From: Massilia norwichensis
GTDB taxonomy: Bacteria > Pseudomonadota > Gammaproteobacteria > Burkholderiales > Burkholderiaceae_D
NCBI RefSeq assembly: GCF_024753245.1
Contig: NZ_JANUGX010000007.1
Coordinates: forward strand, 1 to 64,000
DNA length: 64,000 nt
Direction of reading: 5' to 3'
Part shown: in pieces, positions 16,483-26,744 of the stretch
How the letters are laid out: each line of letters begins with the position of its first letter
Numbering within the stretch: position 1 is the first letter of the stretch
Notes under the pieces: generated by a model
What the model saw: only the letters and a program-made list of their open reading frames with translations
What the model was told of the DNA's origin: nothing
The model's database searches: none
Made by a program: the position numbers and the translations under genes

Positions 16483-17712
16483 ATGGTTGCAGGTCGCAGC
16501 TTGGCGTTCGCCGCCTGGCTATGCGCGTCCGCTGCGGCGGCGCATGCCGGTCCGCGTGCCGAAGTGATCCACTGGTGGACCTCGGGCGGCGAGTCGGCGG
16601 CCGTGCGCCATGTCGCCCAGGCCTATGCCGAGGCCGGCGGTACCTGGATCGACAGCGCCATCGCCGGCGGCGACCAGTCGCGCGCCGTCACCGTCAACCG
16701 CATCATCGGCGGCAATCCGCCCACCGCCGCCCAGTTCAACACCTCCAAGCAGTTCCTCGACATCATCGAGGAAGACATGCTCAACGACGTCGACGACCTC
16801 GCGCGCCGCGAGAACTGGGACCAGCTGCTGCCCGAACCCATCGTCGGCGTCATCAAGGTCAAAGGCCATTACTACGCCGCGCCGATGAACATCCACATGC
16901 AGACCTGGCTGTGGTATTCGAAGGCGGCGTTCGACAAGGCCGGCATCAGGAAGGAACCGGCCAGCGTCGACGAACTGTTCGCCGCGCTCGACAAGCTGAA
17001 GGCCGCCGGCCTGATCCCGCTGGCCCATGGCGGCCAGTCGTGGCAGGAAGTGATCCTGTTTTCCAGCATGCTGTCGAACATCGGTGGACGCGATCTGTAC
17101 CTGAAGGTGATCCGCGACCGCGACCAGGCCGCAATCAACTCCGCCGCCTTCCGCAAGGTGCTGCTGGCCTACAAGCGCCTGCAAACCTATGTCGATCCGG
17201 CCTCGCCGGGCCGCAACTGGAACGATGCCACCGCGCTGGTCATCTCGGGCCGCGCCGGCATCCAGATCATGGGCGACTGGGCCAAGGGCGAGTTCACCAA
17301 TGCCGGCCAGGCCCCGGGCCGCCAGTACGGCTGCATCCCCGGCCTGTCCGTCGACAGTCCCTACCTGATCCAGGGCGACGTCTTTGTCTTCCCGAAAACC
17401 GAGGACCGTGGCGCGGTCCAGGCCCAGAAGCTGCTGGCCAGCGTGGTCGAGCGTCCCGGCGTCCAGCTCCAGTTCAGCAAGCTGAAAGGCTCGCTGCCGG
17501 TGCGTCCCGACCTCGACGCCAGCCAGCTCGACGTCTGCGCGCAGAAGGGCATGGCGATCCTGCGCGACCGTTCGCGCCCGGTCGGCGTGACCGAGGTCTA
17601 TCTGACGCCGGACCAGAACGGTGCGCTGCAGGACGTCCTGACCGCCTACTGGAATACCAACATGCCGGTCGAAAAAGCGCAGAAGAGCATCGCCTCGGCG
17701 CTGCGTTATTGA
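16483..17712 (+). CDS. Sugar ABC transporter substrate-binding protein
   Basis: A 409-residue family-1 extracellular solute-binding protein with a Sec signal peptide (MVAGRSLAFAAWLCASAAAA, cleaved near HAG). The mature start EVIHWWTSGGESAAVRHVA is the usual SBP_bac_1 opening for oligosaccharide binders. GGAGACGAG precedes the ATG. It is the first gene of a four-gene import operon (binding protein, two permeases, ATPase). Placement between a laminarinase-type operator and beta-glucosidase genes suggests beta-gluco-oligosaccharides or glucose as ligand; this is inference from context. Confidence 0.9.
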   Translation: MVAGRSLAFAAWLCASAAAAHAGPRAEVIHWWTSGGESAAVRHVAQAYAEAGGTWIDSAIAGGDQSRAVTVNRIIGGNPPTAAQFNTSKQFLDIIEEDMLNDVDDLARRENWDQLLPEPIVGVIKVKGHYYAAPMNIHMQTWLWYSKAAFDKAGIRKEPASVDELFAALDKLKAAGLIPLAHGGQSWQEVILFSSMLSNIGGRDLYLKVIRDRDQAAINSAAFRKVLLAYKRLQTYVDPASPGRNWNDATALVISGRAGIQIMGDWAKGEFTNAGQAPGRQYGCIPGLSVDSPYLIQGDVFVFPKTEDRGAVQAQKLLASVVERPGVQLQFSKLKGSLPVRPDLDASQLDVCAQKGMAILRDRSRPVGVTEVYLTPDQNGALQDVLTAYWNTNMPVEKAQKSIASALRY

Positions 17713-17723
17713 GGGAGAACGGG

Positions 17724-18602
17724 ATGATCCAGGCGCGCCAGCTTCGTAAAATCACGCCCTACACGGCGCTGCTGCCGATGTTCGTGACGGTCCTCGTCGG
17801 TTACATCGGCGCCGCCGTCTGGACCCTGGGCATGTCGATGACGGCCTCGCGCACCTTCCCGTCCAGCCAGTTCATCGGCCTGGCCCAGTACCAGCGTCTG
17901 TTCGACAACGAGCGCTGGATGCTGTCGCTGCATAACCTGGCGCTGTACGGCGTGCTGTTCGTGCTGGCCTGCCTTGTGATCGGCTTTCTGCTGGCGGTCT
18001 TCATCGACCAGAACGTGACCGGGGAGGGCGTGCTGCGCACTGTGTTCCTGTACCCGTATGCGATGTCTTTTGTCGCCACCGGCCTGGTCTGGCAATGGCT
18101 GCTGCAGCCCGGCGACGGCATCGATTCCGCGATCCGGATGCTGGGCTGGCACGATTTCACGCTCGGCTGGATCGTCGACCAGGACATGGCCATCTACACG
18201 ATTGTCATCGCCACCGTGTGGCAGGCCTCGGGCCTGGTGATGGCGCTGATGCTGGCCGGCCTGCGCGGCGTCGACCCGGAGATCTGGAAAGCGGCGCGCC
18301 TGGACGGCATCCCGGCATGGCGCGTCTATTTGCAGATCGTGTTGCCGATGCTGTGGCCGACCGTGGCCACGGTCCTGCTGCTGCTGGCCACCGCGGTCGT
18401 GAAACTGTACGACGCCGTGGTCGCGATGACCCAGGGCGGTCCCGGCACCGCCAGCGAAGTGCCGGCCAAGTTCATCATGGACCACCTGTTCCTGCGCTCG
18501 AACGTCGGCCTGGCGTCAAGCGGCGCGGTCGTGCTGCTGGTGCCGGTGCTGGCGCTGCTCGCGCCCTATGCCTACGCTCGCAGCCGCAAGGAGGCCGCAT
18601 GA
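17724..18602 (+). CDS. Sugar ABC transporter permease (MalF/UgpA-like)
   Basis: A 292-residue permease with six predicted helices and the binding-protein-dependent transport EAA-loop in EIWKAARLDGIPAWRVYLQIVLPML (about residues 193-217), which contacts the ATPase. GGGAGAACGGG precedes the ATG, 12 bases after the binding-protein stop. The start at 17724 gives the standard short cytoplasmic N-terminus. Confidence 0.92.
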   Translation: MIQARQLRKITPYTALLPMFVTVLVGYIGAAVWTLGMSMTASRTFPSSQFIGLAQYQRLFDNERWMLSLHNLALYGVLFVLACLVIGFLLAVFIDQNVTGEGVLRTVFLYPYAMSFVATGLVWQWLLQPGDGIDSAIRMLGWHDFTLGWIVDQDMAIYTIVIATVWQASGLVMALMLAGLRGVDPEIWKAARLDGIPAWRVYLQIVLPMLWPTVATVLLLLATAVVKLYDAVVAMTQGGPGTASEVPAKFIMDHLFLRSNVGLASSGAVVLLVPVLALLAPYAYARSRKEAA

Positions 18603-19528
18603 ACCTGCATTCGATCGCCGAACGCCTGCCGGCAGCCCCCGCCGGGGAAGCGAGCCTGACGCGGCCGCGCAGCCGGCGCCGCATCACCGTCGCACGTGTC
18701 GGCATCTACGCCTTCCTGTTCACGGCGGCGCTGTTCTTCCTGCTGCCCTTGTACGTGATGATCGTCACCTCGCTGAAGAGCATGGACGAGATCCGGCAGG
18801 GCGGGATCTTCGCGCTGCCCCTGGCCGCCACGCTGGAACCCTGGCGCCAGGCCTGGAGCACGGTCTGCACCGGCGCCGCTTGCGAAGGCTTGCGTACCGG
18901 CTTCGCGAACTCGGTGGCGATCGCCGTGCCCTCGACCATCCTGCCGATCCTGATCGGCGCCATCAACGGCTATGCGCTGTCGTTCTGGCGCCCGCGCTAC
19001 GCCAACCTGCTGTTCGGCGTGCTGATGGCCGGCGCCTTCGTGCCGGTGCAGGTGATGATCTATCCGCTGGTGCGGGTGCTGGCGCTGGCCGGCGTGTTCG
19101 GCTCGCTGCCGGCCATCGTGCTGGTGCACCTGGTGTTCGGCATGCCGATGATGACGCTGCTGTTCCGGAATTACTACTGCTCGGTGCCGCACGAGCTGTT
19201 CCATGCCGCGCGCGTGGACGGCGCCGGCTTCTGGCGCATCTTCCTGCGCATCATGCTGCCGATGTCGCTGCCCATCATCGTGGTAGCCGCCATCATCCAG
19301 GTGACCGGCGTGTGGAACGACTACATCCTGGGCCTGGTGTTCGCCGGCCGCGAGAACCTGCCGATGACGGTCCAGCTTAACAACGTGATCAACACCACCA
19401 CCGGCACCCGCCTGTACAACGTGAACATGGCCGCCACCATCCTGACCGCGCTGGTGCCGCTGACCCTGTATTTCGCATCCGGACGCTGGTTCGTGCGCGG
19501 CATCGCCGCCGGCGCCGTCAAAGGTTAA
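18599..19528 (+). CDS. Sugar ABC transporter permease (MalG/UgpE-like)
   Basis: A 309-residue partner permease overlapping the first permease by ATGA. The first ~35 residues are a charged cytoplasmic extension (TRPRSRRRITVARVG), then six helices; the EAA loop is ELFHAARVDGAGFWRIFLRIMLPMSLPI. The ending FVRGIAAGAVKG is typical of MalG-type subunits, which insert a C-terminal tail toward the ATPase dimer. Confidence 0.92.
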   Translation: MNLHSIAERLPAAPAGEASLTRPRSRRRITVARVGIYAFLFTAALFFLLPLYVMIVTSLKSMDEIRQGGIFALPLAATLEPWRQAWSTVCTGAACEGLRTGFANSVAIAVPSTILPILIGAINGYALSFWRPRYANLLFGVLMAGAFVPVQVMIYPLVRVLALAGVFGSLPAIVLVHLVFGMPMMTLLFRNYYCSVPHELFHAARVDGAGFWRIFLRIMLPMSLPIIVVAAIIQVTGVWNDYILGLVFAGRENLPMTVQLNNVINTTTGTRLYNVNMAATILTALVPLTLYFASGRWFVRGIAAGAVKG

Positions 19529-19537
19529 GGAAGTACC

Positions 19538-20599
<1,062 letters not shown>

Positions 20600-20664
20600 G
20601 GACCGCGGATGGGTTATGCTAGCTGTTTCGAAAAGACTAAACAGAACGGAATGAGGATCTGCCA

Positions 20665-21693
20665 GTGGCCACTATCAAGGATGTAGCGAAGCTTGCCGGT
20701 GTCGGTCTGGGCACGGCTTCGCGCGTGGTCAGCGGCAAGGGTTCGGTGTCGCCGGCCACGCTGGCAAAGGTCAGGAAGGCCATCGACGAACTGGGCTTCC
20801 GGCCTTCGCATGCGGCGCGCGCGTTGCTGTCGGGCTCGAGCCGCATGATCGGGGTGTACATCCCGGTGCTGAGCGGGACCTTCTATACGCCGATCCTGCA
20901 GATCATCGACACCGAACTGCGCGCCGCCGGCCTGCACATGGTGCTGGCCTTCGGCGTCGGCCTCGGCGACGAGCGGCGCCAGGCCATCGAGGGCATCGAA
21001 TTCCTGGTCGAGCGCGGCTGCGACGGCCTGATCGTGATGACCAGCGCGCTGCTCGAAGAGGACATCGCCGCGCTGGGCCTGAAGGCCGGCCAGCTGGTGG
21101 CGCTGAACCACTGCTTCGACAGCATCGCCGAGCAGTGCTTCACGGTCGATCACACGCTCGGCGGCCGCCTGGCGGCGCGTGCGCTGTTAGACCACAAGCA
21201 CCGCCGCATCGCGCTGGTCGAAGGCCCGCGCCGCCTGGCCGACAGCGTGGCCCGCACCCAGGGCTTCGACAGCGAGCTGCGCGAGCACGGCATCGACCCC
21301 AATAAGATCTGGCGCATCGAGAGCGACTTCTCGCCGGCTGGCGGCTGGGCCGCGGCCAAGGCGCTGCTGGAGTCGGGCTACGAGTGCAGCGCGCTGTTCT
21401 GCGCCAACGACGAGATGGCGGTTGGCGCGCTGTCGTATTTCCAGGAAGCGGGTGTGCGGGTGCCGCACGACCTGTCAGTGATCGGTTACGACGACACGCC
21501 CAGCGCAGCCTTCTCGGCGCCGCGTCTGAGCTCGGTGCACATGCCGTGGCGCGAGATGACCCAGAACGGCATCAATGCGCTGCTCAACCTGTGCTACGAC
21601 ATGAAGCGTCCGGTGCACCGCGAGTTCCCGGTCAGCGTGACCCTGCGCGCTTCGCTGGCCAAGGCGACTTCCGGGAGGCGCAAGGCGGCGTGA
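20665..21693 (+). CDS. LacI-family repressor, candidate master regulator of the beta-glucan regulon
   Basis: A 342-residue LacI-type regulator starting at GTG with GAGGAT upstream. HTH is TIKDVAKLAGVGLGTASRVVSG and the hinge helix HAARALLSG carries the intercalating leucine pattern. The effector domain ends before residue 330. It is encoded between the sugar ABC operon and the GH1 gene, next to operators at 16422, 21740 and 23207, and family members with this hinge recognise palindromes with a central CG or GC, which fits all five sites. The effector is probably a beta-glucoside or glucose-derived sugar (inference). A strong terminator follows. Confidence 0.88.
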   Translation: MATIKDVAKLAGVGLGTASRVVSGKGSVSPATLAKVRKAIDELGFRPSHAARALLSGSSRMIGVYIPVLSGTFYTPILQIIDTELRAAGLHMVLAFGVGLGDERRQAIEGIEFLVERGCDGLIVMTSALLEEDIAALGLKAGQLVALNHCFDSIAEQCFTVDHTLGGRLAARALLDHKHRRIALVEGPRRLADSVARTQGFDSELREHGIDPNKIWRIESDFSPAGGWAAAKALLESGYECSALFCANDEMAVGALSYFQEAGVRVPHDLSVIGYDDTPSAAFSAPRLSSVHMPWREMTQNGINALLNLCYDMKRPVHREFPVSVTLRASLAKATSGRRKAA

Positions 21694-21706
21694 GAGCGCA
21701 CCAAGG

Positions 21707-21729
21707 GCGCCACGCGGGCGCTTTTTTTT
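21707..21729 (+). terminator. Rho-independent terminator of the LacI gene
   Basis: GCGCC (21707-21711), loop ACGCG, GGCGC (21717-21721), followed by eight T residues. It lies 13 bases after the stop codon and separates the repressor from the GH1 operator. Confidence 0.85.
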
Positions 21730-21739
21730 GAACGGACAC

Positions 21740-21753
21740 TGGAAAGCTTTCCA
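21740..21753. promoter_or_regulatory. LacI-type operator (site 2 of 5), before GH1
   Basis: TGGAAAGCTTTCCA is a perfect 14-bp palindrome, with central GC instead of CG. It lies 20 bases before the GH1 start codon. A clear -35/-10 pair is not visible around it. Confidence 0.72.
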
Positions 21754-21772
21754 AAAAAATTCGAGAACACCA

Positions 21773-23152
21773 ATGACTGAAAACGAGACCATGAGCCCAT
21801 CTTCCCGACCCGAACCGCAGGCGCCGCAGCGCGCCGACTTCGCCGCCGATTTCCTGTGGGGCTGCGCCACCTCGTCCTACCAGATCGAGGGCGCGGCCCA
21901 TGCGGATGGGCGCGTCGAATCGATCTGGGACCGCTTCGCCGCCACGCCCGGCCGTATCCGCGACGGCTCGAGCGGCGAGGTCGCCTGCGACCACTATCAC
22001 CGCTGGCCGGAAGACCTGGACATCGCGCGCGATCTCGGCCTGAACGCCTACCGCTTCTCGATCGCCTGGCCGCGCATCTTCTCAAGCGTCGGCGCCAGGC
22101 CGAACCAGAAGGGCCTGGACTTTTATTCGCGCCTGGTCGACGGCATGCTGGAGCGCGGCCTGCAGCCCTGGGCCACGCTCTATCACTGGGATTTGCCGCA
22201 ATACCTGCAGGACCGGGGCGGCTGGAACGAGCGTGCCACCGTCGATGCCTTCGTCGAACTGGCGGACGCGATGACGCGCACTCTGGGCGACCGCGTCAAG
22301 CACTGGATCACCCATAACGAACCCTGGTGCACGGCCATCATCGGCAACTACGAGGGCTGGCACGCGCCGGGCCTGACCGATCTCAAAACCGCGCTGCAGG
22401 TCAGCCACCACGTGCTGCTCTCGCACGGCAAGGCGGTGCCGGTGATCCGCGCCAACGTGCCGGATGCGAAGGTCGGCATTTCGCTCAGCCTGCACCCGCT
22501 GCGTCCGGCCAGCCTTGAGCCGCGCGACATCGCGGCGATGGAGCGGCATGACGGCCTGCGCTACCGCTGGTTCCTCGATCCGCTGTATGGCCGCGGCTAC
22601 CCGGCGCAGACGCTGGAACTGGTCGGCGAGAATGCGCCCACCGTGCTGCCGGGCGACCTCGAGGCCATCGCCGTGCCCACCGATTTCCTCGGCGTGAACT
22701 ACTACTTCCCGGAGACCATCGCCGACGAACCCGGCCACGCACCCTTGAATGCGCGCGTGCTGCCGCCGAGCGGCGACGAGATCACGGGCATGGGCTGGCC
22801 GGTCGAGCCGCAGGGGATGGCCGAACTGCTGGCGCGGGTCGAGAACGACTACCATCCGGGACCGATGTACGTGACCGAAAACGGCTCCTGCTATGAGGAC
22901 ACGGTGAGCGCGGACGGCAGCGTGCACGACACCGAACGCCGCCACTACCTGATGCGCCACCTGGGCGCGCTGCAGCAGGCGGTCGACGCCGGCGTGCCGG
23001 TGAAGGGCTATTTCGCCTGGAGCCTGGTCGACAACTTCGAGTGGTCCGAGGGCTACCTGAAGCGCTTCGGCCTGGTGCACATCGATTACGCCACCCAGCA
23101 GCGTCGCCTGAAGGACAGCGCGAAGTGGTACCAGGCCTTCCTGCGAGAGTGA
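21773..23152 (+). CDS. GH1 beta-glucosidase
   Basis: A 459-residue cytoplasmic enzyme without signal peptide. The acid/base Glu is E183 in ITHNEPW and the nucleophile E369 in YVTENG, both intact. Family length is about 450. It hydrolyses terminal beta-D-glucosides (cellobiose/laminaribiose-type) to glucose, feeding the glucokinase encoded three kilobases downstream. I chose ATG at 21773 because the longer frame to 21728 would run through the operator; ATG at 21791 is an alternative. Confidence 0.93.
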   Translation: MTENETMSPSSRPEPQAPQRADFAADFLWGCATSSYQIEGAAHADGRVESIWDRFAATPGRIRDGSSGEVACDHYHRWPEDLDIARDLGLNAYRFSIAWPRIFSSVGARPNQKGLDFYSRLVDGMLERGLQPWATLYHWDLPQYLQDRGGWNERATVDAFVELADAMTRTLGDRVKHWITHNEPWCTAIIGNYEGWHAPGLTDLKTALQVSHHVLLSHGKAVPVIRANVPDAKVGISLSLHPLRPASLEPRDIAAMERHDGLRYRWFLDPLYGRGYPAQTLELVGENAPTVLPGDLEAIAVPTDFLGVNYYFPETIADEPGHAPLNARVLPPSGDEITGMGWPVEPQGMAELLARVENDYHPGPMYVTENGSCYEDTVSADGSVHDTERRHYLMRHLGALQQAVDAGVPVKGYFAWSLVDNFEWSEGYLKRFGLVHIDYATQQRRLKDSAKWYQAFLRE

Positions 23153-23165
23153 ACAGGGCTTTTTG

Positions 23166-23194
23166 TTGACAGCGGAATCAATTGGCTTCACTAT
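23166..23194 (+). promoter_or_regulatory. Sigma-70 promoter of the GH3-glk-MFS operon
   Basis: TTGACA at 23166-23171, 17-base spacer, CACTAT at 23189-23194. It starts 14 bases after the GH1 stop codon, and the next operator begins 13 bases after the -10 box. Confidence 0.65.
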
Positions 23195-23206
23195 TGTTGG
23201 GTTCCG

Positions 23207-23222
23207 TTGGAATCGTTTCCAA
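23207..23222. promoter_or_regulatory. LacI-type operator (site 3 of 5), before GH3
   Basis: TTGGAATCGTTTCCAA, palindromic apart from one mismatched pair. It is placed around the predicted transcription start, as at sites 1, 4 and 5. Confidence 0.72.
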
Positions 23223-23255
23223 CGCAGTCAAATAAGAAACGTGGAGACACCCCGC

Positions 23256-25766
23256 ATGCACAAGCAATTCCGTTCCAGCGTCCTGGCGCTCTCCGTCGCC
23301 TTGACCCTGCCGGCCTTCGCTGCCCAGCCCGCACCGAAACCCTTGACCGACTGGCCGCACATCGCCAGCGCCTTCAAGCAGGATGCCGCGCTCGAGGCGC
23401 GCGTGGCCGAGATCCTCGGCAAGATGACGCTGGCGCAGAAGATCGGCCAGATGACCCAGCCCGAGATCAAGGCGGTGACCCCGGACGATGTCCGTACCTA
23501 TTACCTTGGCTCGGTGCTGAACGGCGGCGGCAGCTGGCCGAACAACAACAAGCACGCCAAGGCCGCCGACTGGGTGGCGATGGCGAACGCCTTCTACGAT
23601 GCCTCGATGGCCACCGACATGGCGATCAAGGTGCCGGTGGTGTGGGGCACGGACGCGGTGCACGGTCATAACAACGTCTACGGCGCCACCATGTTCCCGC
23701 ACAATATCGGCCTCGGTGCGGCGCGCGACCCGAAGCTGATCGGCGAGATCGGCGCCGCCACCGCCAGGGCCGTGCGCGCCACCGGCATCGCCTGGGTGTT
23801 CGGCCCGACCCTGGCCGTGGTGCGCGACGACCGTTGGGGCCGCACCTACGAAAGCTATGCGGAAGACCCGATGCTGGTGCACGACTACGCCGGCGTGTAT
23901 GTGAAAGGCATGCAGGACCGGTTCAAGAGCGACGCCAACACCATCGCCACCGCCAAGCACTTCATGGGCGACGGCGGCACCGACCAGGGCAAGGACCGCG
24001 GCGTCAACCTGTCCAGCGCGCGCGACATGATGAACATCCACGCCCAGGGCTATTACACGGCGCTGGCTGCCGGCGCCCAGACCGTGATGGCCTCCTTCAA
24101 CAGTTGGAATGATGTCGCTGCCGGCAAGGATTACGGCAAGGTGCACGGCAGCCGCGACATGCTGACCGGGATCCTGAAGGAGAAGATGGGCTTCGACGGC
24201 TTCGTCGTCACCGACTGGAATGGGCACGGCGAAGTGGCCGGCTGCACCGCTGCCAGCTGCGCGCAGGCGATCAACGCCGGCGTCGACATGGTGATGGTGA
24301 CGGACGAGTGGAAGGTCTTCATCAAGAACACCATGGCCGACGTCGAAGCCGGCCGCATCCCGATGGCGCGCATCGACGACGCGGTCAGCCGCATCCTGCG
24401 CGTCAAGCTGCGCGCCGGCCTGTTCGGCAAGCGCCCGTCGCAGAACGCCTATGCCGGCAAGGACGCGGCGCTGCAGGACCGTGAGCTGGCGCGCCGCGCG
24501 GTGCGCGAATCGCTGGTGCTGCTGAAGAACGAAGGCCCGGCGCTGCCGCTGGCGGCGGGCAAAAAGCTGCTGGTGGTCGGCAAGGCCGCCGACAGCATGG
24601 CCCACCAGACCGGCGGCTGGGCGCTGACCTGGCAGGGCACGAGCAATACCAATGCCGACTTCCCGAACGCGGACACGATCCTGGCCGGCATCCGCGCCGC
24701 CGCCGGCGACGCCAGGGTGCGTTTCAGCCCGGACGGCAAGGACGTCAACCCGGCCGACTACGACGCGGTCATCGCCGTGATCGGCGAAGGTCCGTACGCG
24801 GAAGGCGACGGCGACATCGGCCCGTCCGGCACGCTGCGCCACAGCAGCCGCTATCCGGAAGACCTGGCGGTGCTGCAGCAGGTGGCGGGCAAGGGCAAGC
24901 CGGTGGTGACCGTGTTCCTGTCCGGCCGTCCGCTGTGGGTCAACGACCTGATGAATTTGTCGGACACCTTCATCGCCGCCTGGCTGCCGGGTACCGAAGG
25001 CAAGGGCGTGTCCGATCTGCTGGTCGCCGCCAAGGGCGCGAAGAGCTACGACTTCCGCGGCACGCTGTCCTTCTCCTGGCCGAAGACCGTGTGCCAGACC
25101 CCGCTCAACGTCGGCGACGCCAACTACGCGCCGCTGTTCGCCTACGGCTACGGCCTGAAGCGGGGCAGCCGCTCGCAAATCGGCAAGCTGGATGCGAACT
25201 ACCCGGCCGGCGGCTGCGGCGCCTCGAATGTGTATCCGCTGTTCGGCCAGGCCGACCGCGCCAGCTTCCCGCTGCAGATCCGCAGTGGCTCGACGGTGCA
25301 GCCGCTCGGCGCTGACCTGAACGCCACCGTGAGCCTGCCGGGCATCAAGGTCGAGACGGCGCAGATCACGACCCAGCAGGACGCCAAGCTGGTCACCTGG
25401 ACCGGCCCGGCCAGCTTCGAGGCCCACGGCGCGCGGGCGCTGGCGCTGCCGGCGGCAGCCAGCAAGGATGCCGTGCTGCGCTTCGACACGATGGTGCAGG
25501 CGGCGCCCGCCGGCACGGTGAACATCGCGATGGGCGGCACCGCGCTCGATGCCACGGCCCTGTTCCAGCGCCTGGCCGGCAAGGGCAAGCAGGTCGTCAA
25601 GATCCCGCTGGCCTGCTTCACGGCGAAAGGCGCGGACCTGGCCACGCTCGACACGCCGTTCAGCGTCGCCAGCAGCGGTGCCTTCGCGGCCGCCATCGGC
25701 AATATCGACGTGGTCGGCGGCGGCGCCGGCGATCAGGACAGCCTGCGTTGCGAGGCGCTGAAATGA
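23256..25766 (+). CDS. GH3 exo-beta-glucanase/beta-glucosidase, exported
   Basis: An 836-residue enzyme with a Sec signal peptide (MHKQFRSSVLALSVALTLPA, cleaved near FAAQ). The GH3 TIM barrel (residues about 40-400) carries the nucleophile D320 in VVTDWNGHGE, with KHFMGDGG as the substrate-binding motif; a (beta/alpha)6 sandwich and a C-terminal ExoP-like beta domain (about 690-836) follow. This layout matches exo-1,3/1,4-beta-glucanases of marine and soil proteobacteria. It acts in the periplasm, releasing glucose from oligosaccharides. It overlaps the glucokinase gene by ATGA. The longer frame back to 23163 would include the operator and is rejected. Confidence 0.93.
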   Translation: MHKQFRSSVLALSVALTLPAFAAQPAPKPLTDWPHIASAFKQDAALEARVAEILGKMTLAQKIGQMTQPEIKAVTPDDVRTYYLGSVLNGGGSWPNNNKHAKAADWVAMANAFYDASMATDMAIKVPVVWGTDAVHGHNNVYGATMFPHNIGLGAARDPKLIGEIGAATARAVRATGIAWVFGPTLAVVRDDRWGRTYESYAEDPMLVHDYAGVYVKGMQDRFKSDANTIATAKHFMGDGGTDQGKDRGVNLSSARDMMNIHAQGYYTALAAGAQTVMASFNSWNDVAAGKDYGKVHGSRDMLTGILKEKMGFDGFVVTDWNGHGEVAGCTAASCAQAINAGVDMVMVTDEWKVFIKNTMADVEAGRIPMARIDDAVSRILRVKLRAGLFGKRPSQNAYAGKDAALQDRELARRAVRESLVLLKNEGPALPLAAGKKLLVVGKAADSMAHQTGGWALTWQGTSNTNADFPNADTILAGIRAAAGDARVRFSPDGKDVNPADYDAVIAVIGEGPYAEGDGDIGPSGTLRHSSRYPEDLAVLQQVAGKGKPVVTVFLSGRPLWVNDLMNLSDTFIAAWLPGTEGKGVSDLLVAAKGAKSYDFRGTLSFSWPKTVCQTPLNVGDANYAPLFAYGYGLKRGSRSQIGKLDANYPAGGCGASNVYPLFGQADRASFPLQIRSGSTVQPLGADLNATVSLPGIKVETAQITTQQDAKLVTWTGPASFEAHGARALALPAAASKDAVLRFDTMVQAAPAGTVNIAMGGTALDATALFQRLAGKGKQVVKIPLACFTAKGADLATLDTPFSVASSGAFAAAIGNIDVVGGGAGDQDSLRCEALK

Positions 25767-26725
25767 GCCTGCGCCTGCTCGCCGACATCGGCGGTACCAA
25801 TGCCCGCTTCGCGCTCCAGCAGCCGGGGGCGGACGGCTTCGCCGACATCGAAGTGCTGGCCTGCAGCGCCTACCCGACCATCGGCGATGCCGTGCGCGCC
25901 TACCTGGCCAAGGCTGGGGCTCGCGGCCTGGCCGTCGAGGGCCTGAAGCATGCCGCGCTCGCCATCGCCAACCCGGTCGAAGGCGACGAAGTCGGCATGA
26001 CCAACCACTGCTGGCGTTTCTCGATCGCTGCGCTCAAGGCCGAACTGGGCCTGGACACGCTGCTGGTTGTGAACGATTTCGCCGCGCTGGCGATGTCGCT
26101 GCCGCACCTGAAAGGCGAGCAGCGCGAACGCATCGGCGGCGGTGTCGAACAGCCGGGCAAGCCGATCGGCCTGATCGGCCCGGGCACAGGACTGGGCGTG
26201 TCCGGCGTGGTGCCCTGCGGCGCGCGCTGGATTGCGCTGGCGGGCGAGGGCGGCCACGCCAGTTTCGCGCCGGTGAGCAAGCAGGAGATGAAGATCCTGC
26301 AGGCGCTGTGGGAAGAATACGGCCATGTCTCAAGCGAGCGCCTGCTGTCCGGCCTGGGCCTGGAACTGATCCACCGTGCGCTGGCCGGCCAGCGCCTGAG
26401 CGCGCCCGAGATCACCGGCCGCGCGCTGGACGGCAGCAGCGTGGCCTGCCGCGAGACGGTCGAGACCTTCTGCGCGGTGCTGGGCAGCGTGGCCGGCAAC
26501 GTCGCGCTGACCCTGGGCGCCACCGGCGGCATGTATATTGGCGGCGGCATCGTGCCGCGCCTGGGCCGGCTGTTCACCGGCTCGCGCTTCCGCGAACGCT
26601 TCGAAGGCAAGGGCAGGCTGTCGCCGTATCTCGCGCGCATCCCGACCTGGCTGATCACCGAAGAATACCCGGCGCTGCGCGGGGTCGCGGCGATGCTGGA
26701 CGACGACATCGACACACAACGATAA
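25763..26725 (+). CDS. glk: Glucokinase
   Basis: A 320-residue ASKHA kinase of the bacterial Glk family (PF02685). The phosphate loop LLADIGGTNARFAL is at residues 5-18, catalytic Asp in VVNDFAALAMSLP, GPGTGLGVSG the glucose/ATP site, and ATGGMYIGGGIVPR the adenosine motif. It phosphorylates glucose to glucose-6-phosphate with ATP. ATGA overlap with GH3 makes it the second gene of a glucose-release, phosphorylation and uptake operon. Confidence 0.95.
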   Translation: MSLRLLADIGGTNARFALQQPGADGFADIEVLACSAYPTIGDAVRAYLAKAGARGLAVEGLKHAALAIANPVEGDEVGMTNHCWRFSIAALKAELGLDTLLVVNDFAALAMSLPHLKGEQRERIGGGVEQPGKPIGLIGPGTGLGVSGVVPCGARWIALAGEGGHASFAPVSKQEMKILQALWEEYGHVSSERLLSGLGLELIHRALAGQRLSAPEITGRALDGSSVACRETVETFCAVLGSVAGNVALTLGATGGMYIGGGIVPRLGRLFTGSRFRERFEGKGRLSPYLARIPTWLITEEYPALRGVAAMLDDDIDTQR

Positions 26726-26744
26726 CAAGTAACAAGGAGACACC

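Noticed and set aside
20623..20644. CTGTTT...AAACAG inverted repeat before the LacI gene as an autoregulatory site
   Set aside because: It does not match the five GGAAnnnTTCC sites and is short, so it was left out of the regulon.
23178..25427. Minus-strand frame of 749 codons
   Set aside because: Shadow of the GH3 gene, whose catalytic motifs are complete.
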